From contig NC_065919.1 in assembly GCF_024586455.1 (NCBI RefSeq), positions 40,090,839-40,154,838 of the forward strand: a DNA stretch of 64,000 nucleotides. Reading direction: 5' to 3'. This document shows positions 45,077 through 56,539 of this stretch, one piece after another. A program made the position numbers and the translations under genes. A model generated the notes under the pieces. That model was not told the DNA's origin. It saw only the letters and a program-made list of their open reading frames with translations, and did no database searches. Numbering within the stretch: the first letter of the stretch is position 1; every line of letters starts with the position of its first letter. The stretch is from Bactrocera neohumeralis (Eukaryota > Arthropoda > Insecta > Diptera > Tephritidae).

Positions 45077-46317
45077 CAAGTAAGGAAGGGCTAAGTTCGG
45101 GTGTCCCCGAACATTTTATACTCTCGCATGATAAAGTGATAATCGAGATACCATTATTAGCAACTTTATTGCGAGAATATAAAAATGATGCCCTCTGAAT
45201 TACATGAAAATATCTGAGAGATTTACCGATATTTTCGGTAAAAAATTAGGTTAGGTTAGGCACTGAACTCTTCATGTTCGATATCAGGGACCTTGAAAAG
45301 TTATGGTCCGATCACGACAATTTTTCCACAAGGGATACCTCAGCTCAAATACCGTATTTATGTAAAGTTTTATTCCGTTATCATCATTGGTTCCTAATGT
45401 ACTATATATTATACAGAGAAGGCATCAGATGGAATTCAAAAGAGCGTTATATTGGAAGAAGGCGTGGTTGTAAACCGATTTCACCCATATTTCGTACATG
45501 TCATCAGGGTGTTAAGAAAAAATTACATACCGAATTTCATTGAAATCGGTCTAGTAGTTCCTGAGATATGGTTTTTGGTCCATAAGTGGGCGACGCCACG
45601 CCCATTTCCAATTTTAAAAAAAGCCTGGATGCAGTTTTTTTCTGCCATTTCTTCCGTTAAATTTAGTGTTTCTGACGTTTTTTGTTAGTCGGTTAACGCA
45701 CTTTAAGTGATTTTCAACATAACCTTTGTATGGGAGGTGGGCGTGGTTATTATCCGATTTCCTCCATTTTTGAACTGTATATGAAAATGCCTAAAGAAAA
45801 CGACTCTGTGGAGTTTGGTTGACATAACTATAGGAGTTTCCGAGATATGTACAAAAAACTTAGTAGGGGGCGGGGCCACGCCCACTTTTCCAAAAACATT
45901 ACGTCCAAATATGCCCCTCCGCAATGCGATTCTTTGTGCCAAATTTCACTTTAATATCTTTATTTATGGCTTAGTTAAGACACTTTATATGTTTACGGTT
46001 TCCGCCATTTTGTGGGAGTGGCAGTTGGCCGATTTTGCCCATCTTCGAACTTAACCTTCTTATGGAGCCAAGAAATACGTGTACCAAGTTTCATCATGAT
46101 ATCTCAATTTTTACTCAAGTTACAGCTTGCACGGACGGACGGACGGACAGACGGATGGACGGACAGACAGACATCCGGATTTCAACTCTACTTGTCACCC
46201 TGATCACTTTGGTATATATAACCCTATATCTGACTCTTTTAGTTTTAGGACTTACAAACAACCGTTATGTGAACAAAACTGTAATACTCTCCTTAGCAAC
46301 TTTGTTGCGAGAGTATA
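45077..46317 (+). mobile_element. DINE-1-like element inserted into Harbinger W
   Basis: Starts CAAGTAAGGAAGGGCTAAGT and ends TTGCGAGAGTATAA. It splits the MITE-type sequence ATTGCTCAAGAAAAAAAATA within its A run. The GGAC/GACA microsatellite is at 46130-46180. It carries the same GC boxes as the other copies. Open frames on both strands (79-104 aa) are repeat by-products. Confidence 0.78.
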
Positions 46318-46771
46318 AAAAAATATATTATTTCTTCAAGTAATTTAGACAGCTGGTTGAGCATTGTGAATGATCCACAATAGAAGAACAAGAGAGAATA
46401 AACAAAGAAAATAAACTTTGTGCGTAATATGTATGTATATATGTGTGTGTGTAGTAACATAAATATTTTCCTTGCGATTTAAGGAATGTTGTTGATGATT
46501 GTAAGTTTTATACAACATTTCAAAATGAAATAAACTTCATAATAACGCTTTTAACTAATTTAGGATGAATTTAACGATTACTTTGAATTTCCTTCAAGAA
46601 ACAATTGTTTATTTCATGTTACTTCGCAAAACCAGGTTTGCCATATTCGCATTTTATTGAAAGAGCTGCATACTAGCACAAGTAAATTTATCGCAGGAAA
46701 GTTTCTTGGCCGTTTCTTAAGCGTTTGTTTATATGAAGTTTTTACATTTCTTGAGAGCTGGATACTAAGCT

Positions 46772-47023
46772 TTAGATCGCAATACAAATATTTATGTGCT
46801 TACACTCACACAAGTATATTTAGCTGTTAAAACTACTTGAAGAAATAATGTATTTTTTTTTTGACCAGTTATTTAGAAGCTGAATACCTACCTTAAAACC
46901 ATAAACAGCTTAAAGTCATCGTGCATGTCGAAAACTATTATACCGAGTTTATTTGTGCTAGGAGGAGGTCTGTACTGACTGCGTTACCTCTGGACATTTC
47001 TCCAGTATAATGTTTCTACATAA
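46772..47023. other. No gene recognised
   Basis: Spacer between Harbinger W and the first LINE copy; a T-rich tract near 46850 resembles the centre of the MITE family. Confidence 0.5.
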
Positions 47024-48500
47024 TTTTCTTCTTCTTCTTTACTGGCGTAGACATCGCTTACGCGATTATAGCCGAGTTAACAACAGCGCGCCCGTCGTTT
47101 CTTCTTTTCACTACGTGGCGCCAATTGGATATTCCAAGCGAAGCCAGGCCCTTCTCCACTTGGTCCTTCCAACGGAGTGGAGGTCTTCCTCTTCCTCTGC
47201 TTCCCCCGGCGGGTACTGCGTCGAATACTTTCAGAGCTGGAAGTTTTCCGTCCATTCGGACGACGTGACCTAGCAAGCGTATCCGCTGTTTTTTAATTCG
47301 CTGAACTATGTCAATGTCGTCGTATATCTCGTACAGCTCATCGTTCCATCGAATGCGATATTCGCCATGGCCAATGCGCAAAGGACCATAAATCTTTCGC
47401 AGAACCTTTCTCTCGAAAACTCGTAGCATCGACTCATCGGTTGCTGTCATCGTCAAAGCCTCTGCACCATACGGACGGACGGGAATTATGAGTGACTTAT
47501 AGAGTTTGGTTCTTGTTCGTCGATAGAGGACTTTGCTTCTCAATTGTCTACTCAGTTCGAAGTAGCACATGTTGACGAGAGTTATCCTGCGTTGGATTTC
47601 TAGGCTAACATTGTTGGTGGTGTTTACGCTGGTTCCAAGAAAGACGAAATTAGCTACGACTTCAAAGTTATGACTGTCAACAGTGACGTGAGAGCCAAGT
47701 CGCGAATGCGACGACTGTTTGTTTGATGACAGGAGATATATCGTCTTGCCCTCGTTCACTGCTAGATTCATTTGCCTTGCTTAATTGTCCAGTCTGGAGA
47801 AAGCATAACTAACGGCGCGGGTGTTGAGGCCGATGATATCAATATCATCGGCATACGCCAGCAGCTGAACACTCTTATAGAAGATTGTACCTGCTCGATT
47901 AAGTCCTGCAGCTCGAATTATTTTATCCAGTAGCAGATTGAAGAAGTCGCACGATAGCGTGTCGCCTTGTCTGAAACATCGTTTGGCATCGAACGGCTCG
48001 GAGAGGTCCTTCCCTAACCTGATGGAGTTTCTGGTGTTGCTCAACGTCAGTTTACACAGCTGTATTAGATTTGCAGGGATACCAAATTCAGACATGGCGT
48101 GATAAAGGCTCCATATCAGTTCCTCGGCCCCGCCGCTTTGTTGTTCTTCAGACAGGTAATTGCTATTCGAACTTATTCATGGTCGGGCAATGGAACGTCT
48201 GCGCCATCGTCATCGCTTGGGGAGTTGGGTTCGCCTACTCCTGGTATTTTACTTTCACTGCCATTCAGCAGACTAGAAAGTGTTCCCTCCATAATTTTAG
48301 TATACTCAGACACAAAATCACCCCCGGGGGTTCTACAAGAATATGCTCCGGTCTTGAAACCTTCTGTTAGTTTCCGCGTTTTTTCGTAGAATTTTTGAAC
48401 AGTATCCCTTTCGGCCAGCTTATCAAAGTTTTCGCACTAACGCATTTCGGCCTCTCTCTTTTTTTGTCTACAAAAACTCTCGGTATCTATACCCAACCGC
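47024..48500 (-). pseudogene. RTE-like LINE, internally deleted copy A
   Basis: The 3' end carries a TTCTTCTTCTTC (GAA on the coding strand) microsatellite at about 47028-47040. 47058-47771 encodes the C-terminal region (ESMLRVFERKVLRKIYGPLR, LLGHVVRMDGKLPALKVFDA, GRGRPPLRWKDQVEKGLASL). 47781-48095 encodes reverse-transcriptase motifs (CRQGD and LLAYADDIDIIGL with the catalytic ADD). At about 48105 the sequence jumps over ~410 bp present in copy B to the linker before the polymerase. No endonuclease. Confidence 0.83.
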
Positions 48501-48657
48501 ACTCAATATTTACAACACCTTGGCTATATCGTAGTGAAGAAGAAACATATAGCAAATATGCATTATATGGTGTAGCCGCTGAAATTTTATAAAGGGTAGC
48601 TGTTACGTATCCAGCTACAATATAAAAAAATATTTCTTTCATAACTTCTGAATTTTT

Positions 48658-49687
48658 GTACTCTCGCAACAAAGTTGCTAAAAAGAGTATTATGGTTTTG
48701 TTCACATAACGGTTGTTTGTAAGTCCTAAAACTAAAAGTTGACGAGTAGAGTTGAAATCCGTCCGTCCGTCTGTCCGTCCGTCCGTGCAAGCTGTAACTT
48801 CAGTAAAAATTGAGATATCATGATGAAACTTGGTACACGTATTTCTTGGCTCCATAAGAAGGTTAAGTTCGAAGATGGGCAAAATCGGCCCACTGCCACG
48901 CCCACAAAATGGCGAAAACCGAAAACCTATAAAGTGTCATAACTAAGCCATAAATAAAGATATTAAATTGAAATTTGGCACAAAGGATCGCATTAGGGAG
49001 GGGCATATTTGGACGTAATTTATTTGGAAAAGTGGGCGTGGCCCCGCCCTCTACTACGTTTTTTGTAAATATCTCGGAAACTACTATAGCTATGTCAACC
49101 AAACTCTAGAGAGTCGTTTCCTTCAGACATTTCCATGTACAGTTCAAAAATGGAAGAAATCGGATAATAACCACGCTCACCTCCCATACAAAGGTTATGT
49201 TGAAAATCACTAAAAGTGCGTTAACCGACTAACCAAAAACGTGAGAAACTCTCACGAAGAAATGGCAGAAGGAAGCTGCATCCAGGCTTTTTTTAAAAAT
49301 TGAAAATGGGCGTGGCGTCGCCCACTTATGGACCAAAAACCATATCTCAGGAACTACCGATTTACCGATTTCAATGAAATTCGGTATATAATATTTTCTT
49401 AACACCCTGATAACATGTACGAAATATGGGTGAAAACGGTTCACAACCACGCCTTCTTCTAATATAACGCTATTTTGAATTCCATTTGATGCCTTCTCTG
49501 TATAATATATAAATTAGGAAATGAAAATACAATTCAATACTCAAAGTACACAAATTGATGTAATCTAATTTATTTTACAGCAAAATAAAAAAATATGTTA
49601 ATGACGGATAATGAAATCTCGATTACCACTTTATCATGCGAGAGTATAAAATGTTCGGTGACACCCGAACTTAGCCCTTCCTTACTT
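48658..49687 (-). mobile_element. DINE-1-like element, complete copy
   Basis: TACTCTCGCAACAAAGTTGC at one end, TTAGCCCTTCCTTACTTG at the other. The microsatellite GTCCGTCCGTCTGTCCGTCC is at 48760-48785. Compared with other copies it lacks the ATATACCAAAGTGATCAGGG segment (~45 bp) before the microsatellite and has an extra ~60-bp AT-rich stretch near 49515-49580. Confidence 0.78.
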
Positions 49688-49830
49688 GTTTTGTAAAAAA
49701 TTTATTCAATAGTATTCTTAGTACATTAAAAACTCACCCACAAAAGTAACCTGTATAATAAAATTGGAATAATTTGTGTATTGAGTTTTGTTGCACTACA
49801 AATTTAACTAAAGCATTGCATTGGAATATT
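49572..49830. repeat. Direct repeat left of LINE B
   Basis: Same sequence as 53053-53314, starting ATTTTACAGCAAAATAAAA and ending GCATTGCATTGG[A/G]ATATT. It includes the last ~110 bp of a DINE-like element and ~145 bp of its flank. Confidence 0.88.
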
Positions 49831-52800
49831 CTTCTTCTTAATTGACGTAGACACCGCTTACGCGGTTATAGCCGAGTTAAAACAGCGCGCCAGTCGTTTC
49901 TTTTTTTCGCTACGTAGCGCCAATTGGATATTCCAAGCGAAGCCAGGTCCTTCTCCACTTGGTCCTTCCAGCGGAGTGGAGGCCTTCCTCTTCCTCTGCT
50001 TCCCCCGGCGGGTACTGCATCGAATACTTTCAGAGCTGGAGTGTTTTCGTCCATTCGGACAACATGACCTAGCCAACGTAGCCGCTGTCTTTTAATTTGC
50101 TAAACTAAGTCAATGTCGTCCTATATCTCATATAGCTCATTGTTGCATCGAATGCGATATTCGCCATGGCCAATGCGCAAAGGACCATAAATCTTTCGCA
50201 GAACCTTTCTCTCGAAAACTCGTAGCATCGACTCATCGGTTGCTGTCATCGCCCAAGCCTCTGCACCATATAGCAGGACGGGAATTATGAGCGACTTATA
50301 AAGTTTAGCTTTTGTTCGTCGAGAGGGGCTTTACTTTTCAATTGCCTACTCAGTCCGAAGTAGCACCTGTTGGCGAGAGTTATCCTGCGTTGGATTTCCA
50401 GGCTGACATTGTTGGTGGTGTTAATACTGGTTCTTAAATAGACGAAATTATCTAAAACTTCAAAGTTATGACTGTCAACAGTGACGTGAGAGCCAAGTCG
50501 CGAGTGCGACGACTGTTTGTTTGATGACAGGAGATATTTCGTCTTGCCCTCGTTCACTGCCAGATCCATTTTCTGTGCTTCCTTGTCCAGCCTGGCAGAA
50601 CTAACGGCGCGGGTGTTGAGGCCGATGATATCAATATCATCGGCATACGCCAGCAGCTGAACACTCTTATAAAAGATGGTACCTTCTCTATTTAGTTCTT
50701 CAGCTCGAACTATTTTCTCCAGAAGCAGATTGAAGAAGTCGCACGATAGGGATTCGCTTTGTCTGAAACCTCGTTTGGTATCGAACGGCTCGGAGAGGTC
50801 CTTCCCGATCCTGACGGAGCTTTTCGTGTTGCTCAACGTCAGTTTACACAGCCGTATTAGTTTTGCGGGGATACAAAATTCAGACATCGCGGCATAAAGG
50901 CAGCTCCTTTTCGTGCTGTCGAAAGCAGCTTTGAAATCGGCCAAGAGGTGGTGTGTGTCGATTCTTCTTTCACGGGTCTTTTCCAAGGTTTGGCGCATGG
51001 TGAATATCTGGTCGGTTGTTGATTTTCTAGGCCTAAAGCCACACTGATAAGGTTCAATCAGTTTGTTGTCGCCGGCATTTAATCTTTCACACAATATGCT
51101 CGATAGAACCTTATATGCGATGTTGAGGAGGCTAATCCCACGGTAGTTGGCGCAGATTGTGGGGTCTCCTTTTTTTTATGGATTGGACATAGCACACTTA
51201 AATTCCAATCGTTGGGCATGTTTTCGTCCGACCATGTTTTACAAAGAAGCTGATGCATGCTCCTTATTAGTTCTTCGCCGCCGTGTTTGAATAGCTCGGC
51301 CGGCAATCCGTCGGCCCCTACCGCTTTGTTGTTCTTCAGGCGGGCAATTGCTATTCGAACTTCTTCATGGTCGGGCAATGGAACGTCTGCTCCATCGTAA
51401 TCGATTGGGGAATCGGGTTCGCCTTCTCCTGGCGTTGTACTTTTACTGCCATTCAGTAGGCTGGAGAAGTTTTCCCTCCATAATTTAAGTATGCTCTGGC
51501 CATCAGTGACTAAATCACCTTTGGGGGTTCTACAAGAGTATGCGCCGGTTTTGAAACCTTCTGTAAGCCGCCACATCTTTTCGTAGAATTTTCGAGCATT
51601 ACCTTTGTCGGCCAGCTTATCAAGCTCTTCGTACTCACGCATTTCGGCCTCTTTCTTTTTCTGTCTACAAATGCGTCTCGCTTCCCTCTTCAACTCTTCA
51701 ACTCTCGGTATCTATCCCATCCCGCACGTGTTGTGGTCGATCGTAACGTTGCGTGGTAGGCAGTCTGTTTTCTCTCCGCTGCACTTTCCGAAAACCAATG
51801 GCTTCGGTTGCAGCTGTAGGTAAGGAATTTGAAATGCCGTCCCACAGTTCCCTTATAACGAGTTGTTGACGAGTGCTCTCTGAGAGCAGGAGTGCGAGCC
51901 GAGTAGAAAATCGTTCGGTTGTCTGTTGTGATTGCAGCTTCTCAACGTCGAACCTTCCTTGTGTTTGTTGACGTGGGTTTTTTGCTGCACAGAGGCGGGT
52001 GCGAATCTTGGCTGCAACAAGATAGTGGTCCGAGTCGATGTTAGGACCTCGGAGCGCACGCACATCTAAAACACTCGAGACGTGTCTTCCGTCTATCACA
52101 ACATGATCGATCTGGTTGGTGGCTTTTCGATCCGTAGACAGCCAGGTAGCTTGATGTATCTTCTTGTGCTGGAATCTAGTACTACAGATAACCATATTTC
52201 GGGTCCCGGCGAAGTCAATCAGCCTGAACCCATTTGGGGATGTTTCGTCGTGGAAGCTGAATTTACCGACCGTAGAGCCAAAGATACCTTCTTTGCCCAC
52301 CCTGGCCTTAAAGTCGCCAAGCACGATTTTGACACCGTGGCGGGGGCATCTCTCATAAGCGCGTTTCAAGGCTCATAGAAGGCATCTTTGGTCATATCGT
52401 CTTTTTCTTCCGTCGCGGCGTGGGCGCAAATCAGCGATATGTTGAAGAACCTCGCTTTGATGCGGATTGTGGCTAGACGTTCATTCACTGGAGTGAATGA
52501 TAGTACTCGGCGACGGAGTCTCTCTCCCACCACGAATCCCACACCAAACTTGCGCTCCTTTATATGGCCACTGTAGTAAATGTCACAAGGACCTACTCGT
52601 CTTTGTCCTTGTCCCGTCCATCGCATTTCTTGGACGGCGGTGATGTCAGCCTTTATTTTTGCGAGGACATCAACCAGCTGGGCAGGGGCACCTTCCCAAT
52701 TAAGGGTCTGGACATTCCAGGTGCATGCCCTTATATCGTAGTCCTTATTTCGTTTGCCATGGTCGTCATCAAAAGGGGGGTCAGTTGGTAAACTTTCATT

Positions 52801-53052
52801 GAGTGGGCTTTTTACATGGCGGGTCCCAAAACCAGCGCACAACCATATGTAGGGGATGTTTCGCCTTCTCACTTTAGCTCGCCTTCGAACGGATGTTCTT
52901 AGGCTACCCAGAGGATACTTGGTCAAAGACCGGAAGTAGTGAGCTGCTTGAGCCATGTGTAAAAGAATCGTTTCTGGCCACTCCCAAGTGAATGGCGATC
53001 AGAGAACTTTCCTCACTTGCGTGAACTTCTACACATGACTCCATCCTCCTTA
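49831..53052 (-). mobile_element. RTE-like non-LTR retrotransposon, near full length (copy B)
   Basis: A 3.2-kb minus-strand element lying exactly between the two copies of the direct repeat. The 3' end is a short CTTCTTCTTAATTGACG stretch (GAA-type repeat), a trait of RTE elements. It codes for endonuclease and reverse transcriptase. Confidence 0.84.
49866..52956 (-). pseudogene. LINE B endonuclease-reverse transcriptase
   Basis: The apurinic-type endonuclease starts near 52956 and shows RACTWNVQTLN, TAVQEMRWTGQG (catalytic Glu) and ISLICAHAATEEKDD (52366-52956). It continues in the next frame with VLGDFKARVGKEG and NIDSDHYLVAAKIR (51698-52369). The linker has a PDHEEVRIAIARLKNNKAVG and ADGLPAELFKHGG segment (51079-51693). 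The reverse transcriptase (50285-51094) has IEPYQCGFRPRKSTTDQIFT, LADFKAAFDSTKRSCL, GFRQSESLSCDFFNLLLE and LLAYADDIDIIGL. The C-terminal part is GHVVRMDENTPALKVFDAVP with RGRGRPPLRWKDQVEKDL (49866-50076). About five frame breaks. RTE clade is my best reading of the domain order. Confidence 0.86.
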
Positions 53053-53314
53053 ATTTTACAGCAAAATAAAAAAAATATGTAAATGACGGATAATGAAATC
53101 TCGATTATCACTTTATCATGCGAGAGTATAAAATGTTCGGTGACACCCGAACTTAAGCTATCCTTGTTTTGTAAAAAATTTATTCAAAAGTATTCTTAAT
53201 ACTCGTACATATAAGACTCGCCCACAAAAGTAACCTGTATAATAAAATTGGAATATTTTGTGTATTGAGTTTTGTTGCACTGCAAATTTTACTAAGGCAT
53301 TGCATTGGGATATT
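53053..53314. repeat. Direct repeat right of LINE B
   Basis: Second copy of 49572-49830, with scattered differences (for example TTAGCCCTTCCTTACTTGTT is TTAAGCTATCCTTGTT here). Confidence 0.88.
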
Positions 53315-53509
53315 ACTTGCCACAAGTAACATAGTTGCGCATTGTTAATTTTAATGCTGTTGAACTTCCAGTTGCTTGAACTGCATTTTTGTGGTAAGAA
53401 TTATGTGGTCGAATGCGTGCAAATTCCGCTTCACTTCACTCCAACATAACAGTAGCACAACGACTTCGTAAGAATATTTAAAATACTTCTGGATTTAGCA
53501 AGAATTTAT

Positions 53510-53990
53510 AAAAGTGAGGAAGGGCTAAGTACAGGTGGAACCGAATATTTTGTATTTTCGTAATTTGTAAGGATCAAAGCCGGGGAAATACTTTCATGCG
53601 CCAGCATAACTTTATAACTGTATAGTATTAAACAAGAAAAAACCATAACTTCGGCTGTATCAAAGCTGTTACACTCTTCACAGCTACAAATTTTTCACGT
53701 ATGACCTTGACAAGTTTTGCATGGCACTGTAATTCATCTCCTTAGTTTAAACTGTACGGAGACATATGTATGTAGGTAAGCAAAGCTACACACACATGTG
53801 TTTCTCATTTCGCTGCGTTTTACAATTAATTTGCAAATATTGTATTATTGATGTATTCTTGCAACAGTTCGGTTATTCTCACTCTTGAGATAGTTTTGTA
53901 CTATATATAAAAGTGATCAGGATGACGAGACAAGTTAAAATCCGATTGAGTGTCTGCCCGTCCGTCTAGGTAAACAAGTTTCCTGGTGCC
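53510..53990 (+). mobile_element. DINE-like family B, degraded copy
   Basis: Begins AAGTGAGGAAGGGCTAAGTA and AATCAAAGCC-like GGATCAAAGCCGGGGAAATA, as in 63533-64000. It later has ATATATAAAAGTGATCAGGA and TGTCTGCCCGTCCGTC, the remnants of the microsatellite region. 53315-53509 shows nothing identifiable. Confidence 0.6.
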
Positions 53991-55000
53991 CTCAGATCGC
54001 AAGATTATGCTGCCATTCATTCACATTACGGTGTTAAAATGAGTGTACCCGAACGACACCCAGTTCTACTTTCCATATAAAATTCCATTTTATTATACCA
54101 ATTTACAGTTTACAAGTTTACCCAGAAGCCCTTAAATGATTCGGCCGTTGTTTAATAGCAGCACCCACAGTTTGCTGAGATTGGGTCTATGATTTTGTGT
54201 GGTGGAGTAAACCTTGCTGAAGATCCAGTTTTCTCCATCGAAGACAGTATTGGTTAATTACTTTACTACTAATTCTTCCTCTCGGTAGACTTTTGACTCA
54301 GTTTCAACCACAGTTTTTCAAAGAAGTGAAGAGGTGTAGCACCTTTACAGGAGACTCACCTAAACCATTCCAGTAGATGGACGTTGAGGCCTTGAATAAC
54401 ATTTTTGGGTGATTGGAAGTTTTTCGTTCTTGATTTGCTTTGAAAGGTTACTTAACTCAGCGAATCAATGACGTGTTCCTAAAAGAGGCGTTACTCTTGG
54501 GATTTTGCTTTTGATGAATGGGAAGGGAGACCATTTGAGTTTTTCGTAGTCTTGTGAAAGTGAATACTGCCTAGGTAATTTGAAAATTTTATAATCTCAT
54601 AACACAAATATATCTAAACCGCATCGCTTATTTTGAAAATCAAAACCACATTGTAGGAAAATTGTAAAGTTCACCAGCCTAATTTGTGAAGTACATAGTT
54701 TATTAGTTAAATAAATATTTGTATATTCCGAAACTGTGCTAAAGCCAAAGTTCTAATCTAATTGCTTAGCTTTGATATTTCATGAGTGCACATTTGTTCA
54801 GATTTATGCAAGTGGAATGAATTTGCTTACATATACAACTAACATACACTTGTTCTCAGAAATTTAAATCCACACGAGAGCGAATGTAATTTAACCAAGT
54901 TAAACCGAGTTAATTTCGAAAAAAAGACAGGAATTACTGAACAAATCAAAAACAGTGTAGGAGTTTATGTCAGCAAAAGCCTGCTGTAATGAGCAAGTCG
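53991..55000. other. No gene recognised
   Basis: About 1 kb with no conserved motif, repeat match or long frame. Confidence 0.5.
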
Positions 55001-55004
55001 AAAG

Positions 55005-55489
55005 GTGAAAACGATGATTATTGCCTTCTTTGATAGCTGTGGAATCGTCCACAAAGAATTCGTTCCACCGGGGAAAATTGTGAATCAAGTCTACTATTGC
55101 CAAGTACTCGAAAGATTGCGAAAACGAGTCAACAGGGTGCGCCCAGACATCGCTCGTAACTGGATCTTTCATCACGACAACGCGCCGTGGTACACCGCCC
55201 TCAGCGTGTCCCAGTATTTGGCCTCTAAAGGGAGGCCGTATTGCAACAGCCGCCTTATTCGCCCGACATGTCGCCCTGTGATTTTTTTTTGTTTCCTAAA
55301 ACAAAATCGGTGGTCAAAGGAACCCATTTTGAGTCGTTTACGGACATCCAGGCAGCCGTTACGAGGGTACTCGCGGACATCCCAGTCGAAGCATTCCAGA
55401 AATGTTACGAGGCATGGAAAACGCGTTGGAATCGCTGTATAGCTGCCCAAGGGGACAACTTTGAAGGGGATGGCAGAGTTGTAGAATAA
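55005..55489 (+). pseudogene. mariner transposase, C-terminal half
   Basis: IIAFFDSCGIVHKEFVPPGK (first Asp), RNWIFHHDNAPWYTALSVSQ (second Asp), then a frameshift at about 55220 into the 55241-55489 frame QQPPYSPDMSPCDFFLFPKT (third Asp, giving the DD34D triad of mariners). The tail ends FQKCYEAWKTRWNRCIAAQG. The N-terminal DNA-binding half is absent. Confidence 0.87.
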
Positions 55490-55561
55490 TTTTCAAATAT
55501 ACGGTTTTTATGGAATCGGTCTCATTACTTAATTGTCATACCTCGTATTTATACTCAGTTT

Positions 55562-55679
55562 TTATTCTCTTGCAACATATTCCTACAGAGTATAATAGTG
55601 TTGTTCACTTAACGGTTGTATGTACTATATCACCTAAAACTTATGGATTTAGATATAAGGTTATATATAATATACATAT
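55562..55679 (-). repeat. DINE-like end fragment
   Basis: ATTCTCTTGCAACATATTCC, TTGTTCACTTAACGGTTGTA and AGATATAAGGTTATATATA match the inner end of family A/B elements in minus orientation. Confidence 0.6.
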
Positions 55680-56535
55680 TAGAGTGATTCAAAAAAAAAT
55701 TTCTGTTTTCGTTTGGTACTCGGAAAAATAGGTTCCTAGACACCTCTAAGAAAGCCTCTCCAAACACGAGTTTTTAATTGTAATGGGAAGGTCCTCCTAC
55801 ATACAGTTTTCTATTTATTCTTATTATCAGATAGAAAAATTTATATCTCGCTTCCAACTACTTGAAAAAATATTTTGTTCCTTAGATTTTGTAGGAAACT
55901 CAACCGTTTAAAAGATATTAACAGTTAAAGTTTGATTATTTTTGGGAAATTTTTTTATTTCTTATGAATTTTTATAACTCAATGAAAAAAAATTATTATA
56001 AATGATGAAACTCGCAGTTTTGTAGGAAATTTACTGCTCTATAAAAATGGTCTCAAATGATTTTTCGATTAAGTTAAGCGTTTACGAGATATTCATCGTC
56101 AAACATCAATGCATATTAGGGTGGCTCAAAAAAAAAATTTTTTTTTTTCGTTTGGTACTCTGAAAAATAGGTTCCTAGACACCTCTAAGAAAGCCCTTCC
56201 AAAAATCTATTCATAATAATTTTTTTTCATTGAGTTATAAAATTTATAAGAAATAAAAAACTTTCTCAAAAATTATCAAAATTTAACTGTTAATATCTTT
56301 TAAACGTTTTGGTTTACGAAAAAATCATGGTAGACCTTTTTTGTAGAGCATTCAATTTTCTACAAAATCTAAGGAACAATATATTTTTTTAATTAGTTAG
56401 AAGCGAGATATAAATTTTTCTGTCTGATAATAAGGAAAAATAGAAAACTGTATGTAGGAGGACCTTCCCGTTACAATTAAAAACTCATGTTTGGAGAGGC
56501 TTTCTTAGAGGTGTCTAGGAACCTATTTTTACATA
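55680..56535. mobile_element. Foldback element pair with TAGRGTG ends
   Basis: 55720-56000 and 56210-56530 are reverse complements (GGTTCCTAGACACCTCTAAG at one end, TTAGAGGTGTCTAGGAACC at the other). A second, direct copy of the left end lies in the middle (TAGGGTGGCTCAAAA at 56117, versus TAGAGTGATTCAAAA at 55680). Two related elements have apparently fused or inserted one in the other. No ORF. Confidence 0.72.
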
Positions 56536-56539
56536 TATA

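Larger units (their letters stand above)
38867..46771. mobile_element. Two-gene PIF/Harbinger element W with three insertions
   Basis: Left end AGCTTAGCTCCAGCTCTCAA (38867-39070) and right end (44955-45076 plus 46317-46771, closing TCTTGAGAGCTGGATACTAAGC) are the arms of the palindromic MITE family at 7911-8870. Between them lie a MADF-type gene (plus) and a convergent DDE transposase (minus). Later insertions: a foldback (39386-40869) holding a mariner, a Helitron fragment (41562-43235) and a DINE-like element (45077-46317). Confidence 0.75.

Noticed and set aside
46130..46180. GGAC tract as an independent satellite
   Set aside because: It occurs at the same position in every DINE-like copy, so it belongs to that element.
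52082..52791. Plus-strand frames of 62-98 aa over the LINE endonuclease
   Set aside because: Antisense to conserved endonuclease motifs; no signature of their own.
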